From assembly GCA_003132865.1 (NCBI GenBank), contig PKYZ01000447.1, forward strand, positions 1-8,074: a stretch of 8,074 bases of DNA. The letters run 5' to 3'. Made by a program: the position numbers and the translations under genes. Every line of letters begins with the position of its first letter. The stretch's first letter is position 1. The stretch is from Bryobacterales bacterium (GTDB lineage Bacteria > Acidobacteriota > Terriglobia > Bryobacterales > Bryobacteraceae). Under the pieces are notes generated by a model. It saw only the letters and a program-made list of their open reading frames with translations. It made no database searches and was not told the DNA's origin. Shown here one piece after another: positions 6,476 to 8,074 of this stretch.

Positions 6476-6504
6476 CACGTACGACTGGCTCTATACGTAC
6501 GTAT
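6474..6504. promoter_or_regulatory. Candidate antitoxin operator: spaced repeats and 12-bp palindrome
   Basis: CACACGTACG (6474-6483) and TATACGTACG (6492-6501) are imperfect direct repeats 18 bp apart. The second is part of the perfect palindrome ATACGTACGTAT (6493-6504). They lie between the RT stop and the antitoxin start, next to the -10. Phd/YefM antitoxins, alone or with toxin, usually repress their own operon through short palindromes at this place. The binding itself is inference. Confidence 0.5.
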
Positions 6505-6509
6505 GAGAT

Positions 6510-7508
6510 CTACTGCCACCGGATCTGTTCCAATATCGCGCGCAAGCGGCGTCCCTTGCCCGGATTGATCGACTCCACGAACCCCACGCGGCCCTCGAGA
6601 TGTGCCCGGAAATAGGGATGCGCATCGCGGTTTTGGCTCTCCGGACCCAGGCGCACGCAATTGGTGAGTATGGCCTTGAGACGATCGAAGCCGGCGCGCA
6701 TCATGCGCGTCTTGCGGTGGTGCACGCTGAAACCCTCTTCGCGCAGAATGGCGGCGACGTGCGTTCGAAACCGCTCCACGCATCTCTCGAATGCTTCGCC
6801 GCCGGAAAACGCCAGATCGTCGGCGTAGCGCGTGTACTGGGCGCCAGCCGACTTCGCCAGCCCCGCCAACCGGCAATCCACCCGGTAGGCGCAGAGGTTG
6901 GCAAGCGCCGGCGAGGTCGGTGCGCCCTGGGGTAAATGCGGCCGCGAATACAGGGCCCGCGCCTCCCACAATTGCGCGGCAGGGATGTCCAACGCGGCCT
7001 CCTTCCAGACGGCGTCCTTCCAAATGTCGGGGGGCGTGGCGTTTGTGCAAATGCCCCCGAGCAGATCGGCGACCGTTTCCGGATAGCCCATGGTGCGAAA
7101 GAGCGCCTGAATCCTGGAGCCCGCAATGGAGGGAAAGAAATTCTGCAAGTCCATCCGCAAGACAACGCGCTGGCCCACGTGCGGGGCGACGAACGTCTTG
7201 ATGGACCGCCCTCTCAGAAACCCCTGCGCCGCGGAATGCGGTGGAATCCCGGCAAGAATCCCCGCCAGGATTTGCCGTTGCAGTTTCTTCAGCCGCATCT
7301 TCGGCGCTTCAATCAATCGAATACTGCCGGAGCGTTTCGTCCGCACCTGGTAACGATAGTGCCGCAATCGCGGCCGATTTCTCTGGTACCAGAGTCCCTT
7401 GAGATCGGCGAACCAAGCCAACTCGCCGTGATCGAGCAGAAGCCAGTCTGCCAGCGCTCCGGCGGACTCGATCGCGGGAACATCCCACGCCGCCGCGGCC
7501 GCGGCCAT
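6510..7508 (-). CDS. Retron-type reverse transcriptase, probably truncated and internally deleted
   Basis: An RNA-directed DNA polymerase of 332 residues from the ATG at 7508. Motifs in order: the N-terminal ADWLLLDHGELAWFADLKGL; LRHYRYQV with RLIEAPK; AQGFLRGRSI; motif A RMDLQNFFPSI (Asp120); HLPQGAPTSPALANL; the active site TRYADDLAFSG (YADD 228-231, codons 6827-6816); and C-terminal GRVGFVESINP. The three catalytic aspartates are kept. Two defects are suspected. After HHRKTRMMR the reading jumps straight to FDRLKAIL, lacking the RQxVxGxVVN-type stretch of about 20 residues normal in this family (junction about 6689-6697, in frame). The longer N-terminal extension I recall from relatives is also absent: the frame is open to 7652 and includes a family-like KWF stretch, but beyond about 7541 it lies over sequence that reads well on the other strand. 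No msr/msd-like RNA was recognised beside it. Retron versus other defence RT class is undecided. Confidence 0.88.
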   Translation of the reverse strand: MAAAAAAWDVPAIESAGALADWLLLDHGELAWFADLKGLWYQRNRPRLRHYRYQVRTKRSGSIRLIEAPKMRLKKLQRQILAGILAGIPPHSAAQGFLRGRSIKTFVAPHVGQRVVLRMDLQNFFPSIAGSRIQALFRTMGYPETVADLLGGICTNATPPDIWKDAVWKEAALDIPAAQLWEARALYSRPHLPQGAPTSPALANLCAYRVDCRLAGLAKSAGAQYTRYADDLAFSGGEAFERCVERFRTHVAAILREEGFSVHHRKTRMMRAGFDRLKAILTNCVRLGPESQNRDAHPYFRAHLEGRVGFVESINPGKGRRLRAILEQIRWQ

Positions 7509-7540
7509 CGCCGAGCGGTGGTCGCAGGAACAGATGAACC

Positions 7541-8015
7541 ATTTCAAAAGTGACCTTCCATTCCGACGACCTGGTCGAATGCGGCGTAAAGAGCGATCTT
7601 TGGAAGCTGGTGGAAGTGACGGATCGCAACGGCAATGCCTGGACGACGACATATCGTTTGACGGAGAAGGGCACCAAGATCGTGACGGCGATCAGCCTCA
7701 AGGAATCCGGCAGAGGGCATGAGCTTCTGCTGAAGGTCCCTATCGCATAGCGGTTAACGGCATCACGGATGGAAGCCAGCCGGGCACCAAGCAAGTGCCT
7801 TCCGCTGGGATATCGATTGGGACAAAGCTTCCGACGATCTGAAAGCGTGCATACCGCGGTTTGAATTGTCCGGGAACGAGGTTGCGCTGTTTCAACTGGA
7901 CAACAATAACTGGAGATTCGTTTCGTATCTGGACCCCGAAGAGATTCAGGCTCCGCCGCCGCCGGATGGCGCTCCCGCCCCCATTCCGGTGGTCAGCTCA
8001 CCTCTGGCGCATTAG
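7541..8015 (+). pseudogene. Unrecognised protein gene, 5'-truncated with two apparent frameshifts
   Basis: I do not recognise this protein. Three consecutive plus-strand frames each read as plausible protein and join at single-base slips. Frame one (7541-7750) gives KVTFHSDDLVECG...DRNGNAWTTTYRLTEKG and ...HELLLKVP. Near 7740 a missing base would move it to YRIAVNGITDGSQPGTKQ. Near 7799 a second missing base would lead into FRWDIDWDKASDDLKA, then LDNNNWRFVSYLDPEEIQ, ending in a proline-rich tail before TAG 8013-8015. The joined piece is about 157 residues. There is no start codon with a ribosome site, and the 5' end abuts the truncated RT gene, so the front of the gene seems lost. The amino-acid mix looks like a soluble protein. 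The reconstruction is inference. Confidence 0.5.
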
Positions 8016-8074
8016 CGGAGGGCGGGCTTCAACCCAATGCCAGGACCCGCAAGCCGGCGTGGACGTCGGCCGCA

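Noticed and set aside
7509..7652. N-terminal extension of the RT frame to 7652
   Set aside because: Beyond about 7541 the residues are Arg/Ser-rich and unlike the family, and the plus strand there reads as a better protein. Only the stretch from about 7540 down might be original RT sequence.
7550..8015. Retron msr/msd RNA upstream of the RT
   Set aside because: The DNA on the 5' side of the RT reads as protein-coding on the plus strand, and no paired inverted repeats with a branching G arrangement were recognised.
8029..8074. Possible minus-strand gene end (14 codons reading ...HAGLRVLALG, then TGA)
   Set aside because: Too short to support; it may be the 3' end of a gene beyond the window.

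Overview
The window looks like the chromosome of a high-GC, soil-type bacterium, most likely an acidobacterium of the Solibacter/Bryobacter kind. This is inferred from four things: a PknB-like kinase with a large multi-pass C-terminal half, adjacent metX and metW, short CAGGCC-type hairpins scattered between and inside genes, and many small toxin-antitoxin and reverse-transcriptase remnants. No rRNA, tRNA, CRISPR array or transposase was seen.

Layout. (1) Positions 1-1579, minus strand: metX (homoserine O-acetyltransferase), broken by one extra base near 1026, followed by metW with an ATGA overlap; metW runs off the left edge. (2) 1649-2244, minus strand: a nucleotidyltransferase antitoxin (MntA type) that looks intact, overlapping a HepT-type toxin gene that has an internal deletion and frameshift. 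(3) 2245-2377: a divergent intergenic region with two hairpins and a likely extended -10 promoter. (4) 2378-5784, plus strand: a two-gene operon in which a transmembrane Ser/Thr kinase (863 aa) is translationally coupled to a secreted GH16 beta-glucanase. (5) 5850-6448, minus strand: a VapC (PIN) toxin and a Phd/YefM-type antitoxin with its own promoter and a palindromic candidate operator. (6) 6510-7508, minus strand: a retron-type reverse transcriptase with an intact YADD but apparent loss of its N-terminal extension and of about 20 residues after the palm. (7) About 7541-8015, plus strand: an unrecognised, 5'-truncated gene that can be read through only by assuming two single-base frameshifts. 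It stands head-to-head against the truncated RT at an apparent breakpoint near 7540.

Functionally, metX/metW serve methionine synthesis. The kinase-glucanase pair suggests signalling coupled to polysaccharide degradation. The rest is accessory defence and toxin-antitoxin DNA in various stages of decay. Three single-base frameshifts, one deletion with frameshift and one in-frame deletion occur in 8 kb, so the reader must weigh real gene decay against errors in the underlying sequence. No clearly new complete system was found. The most distinctive items are the hairpin repeat used as signal-peptide coding sequence, the shared promoter-like motif near the metX and kinase starts, and the RT/orphan-gene breakpoint.
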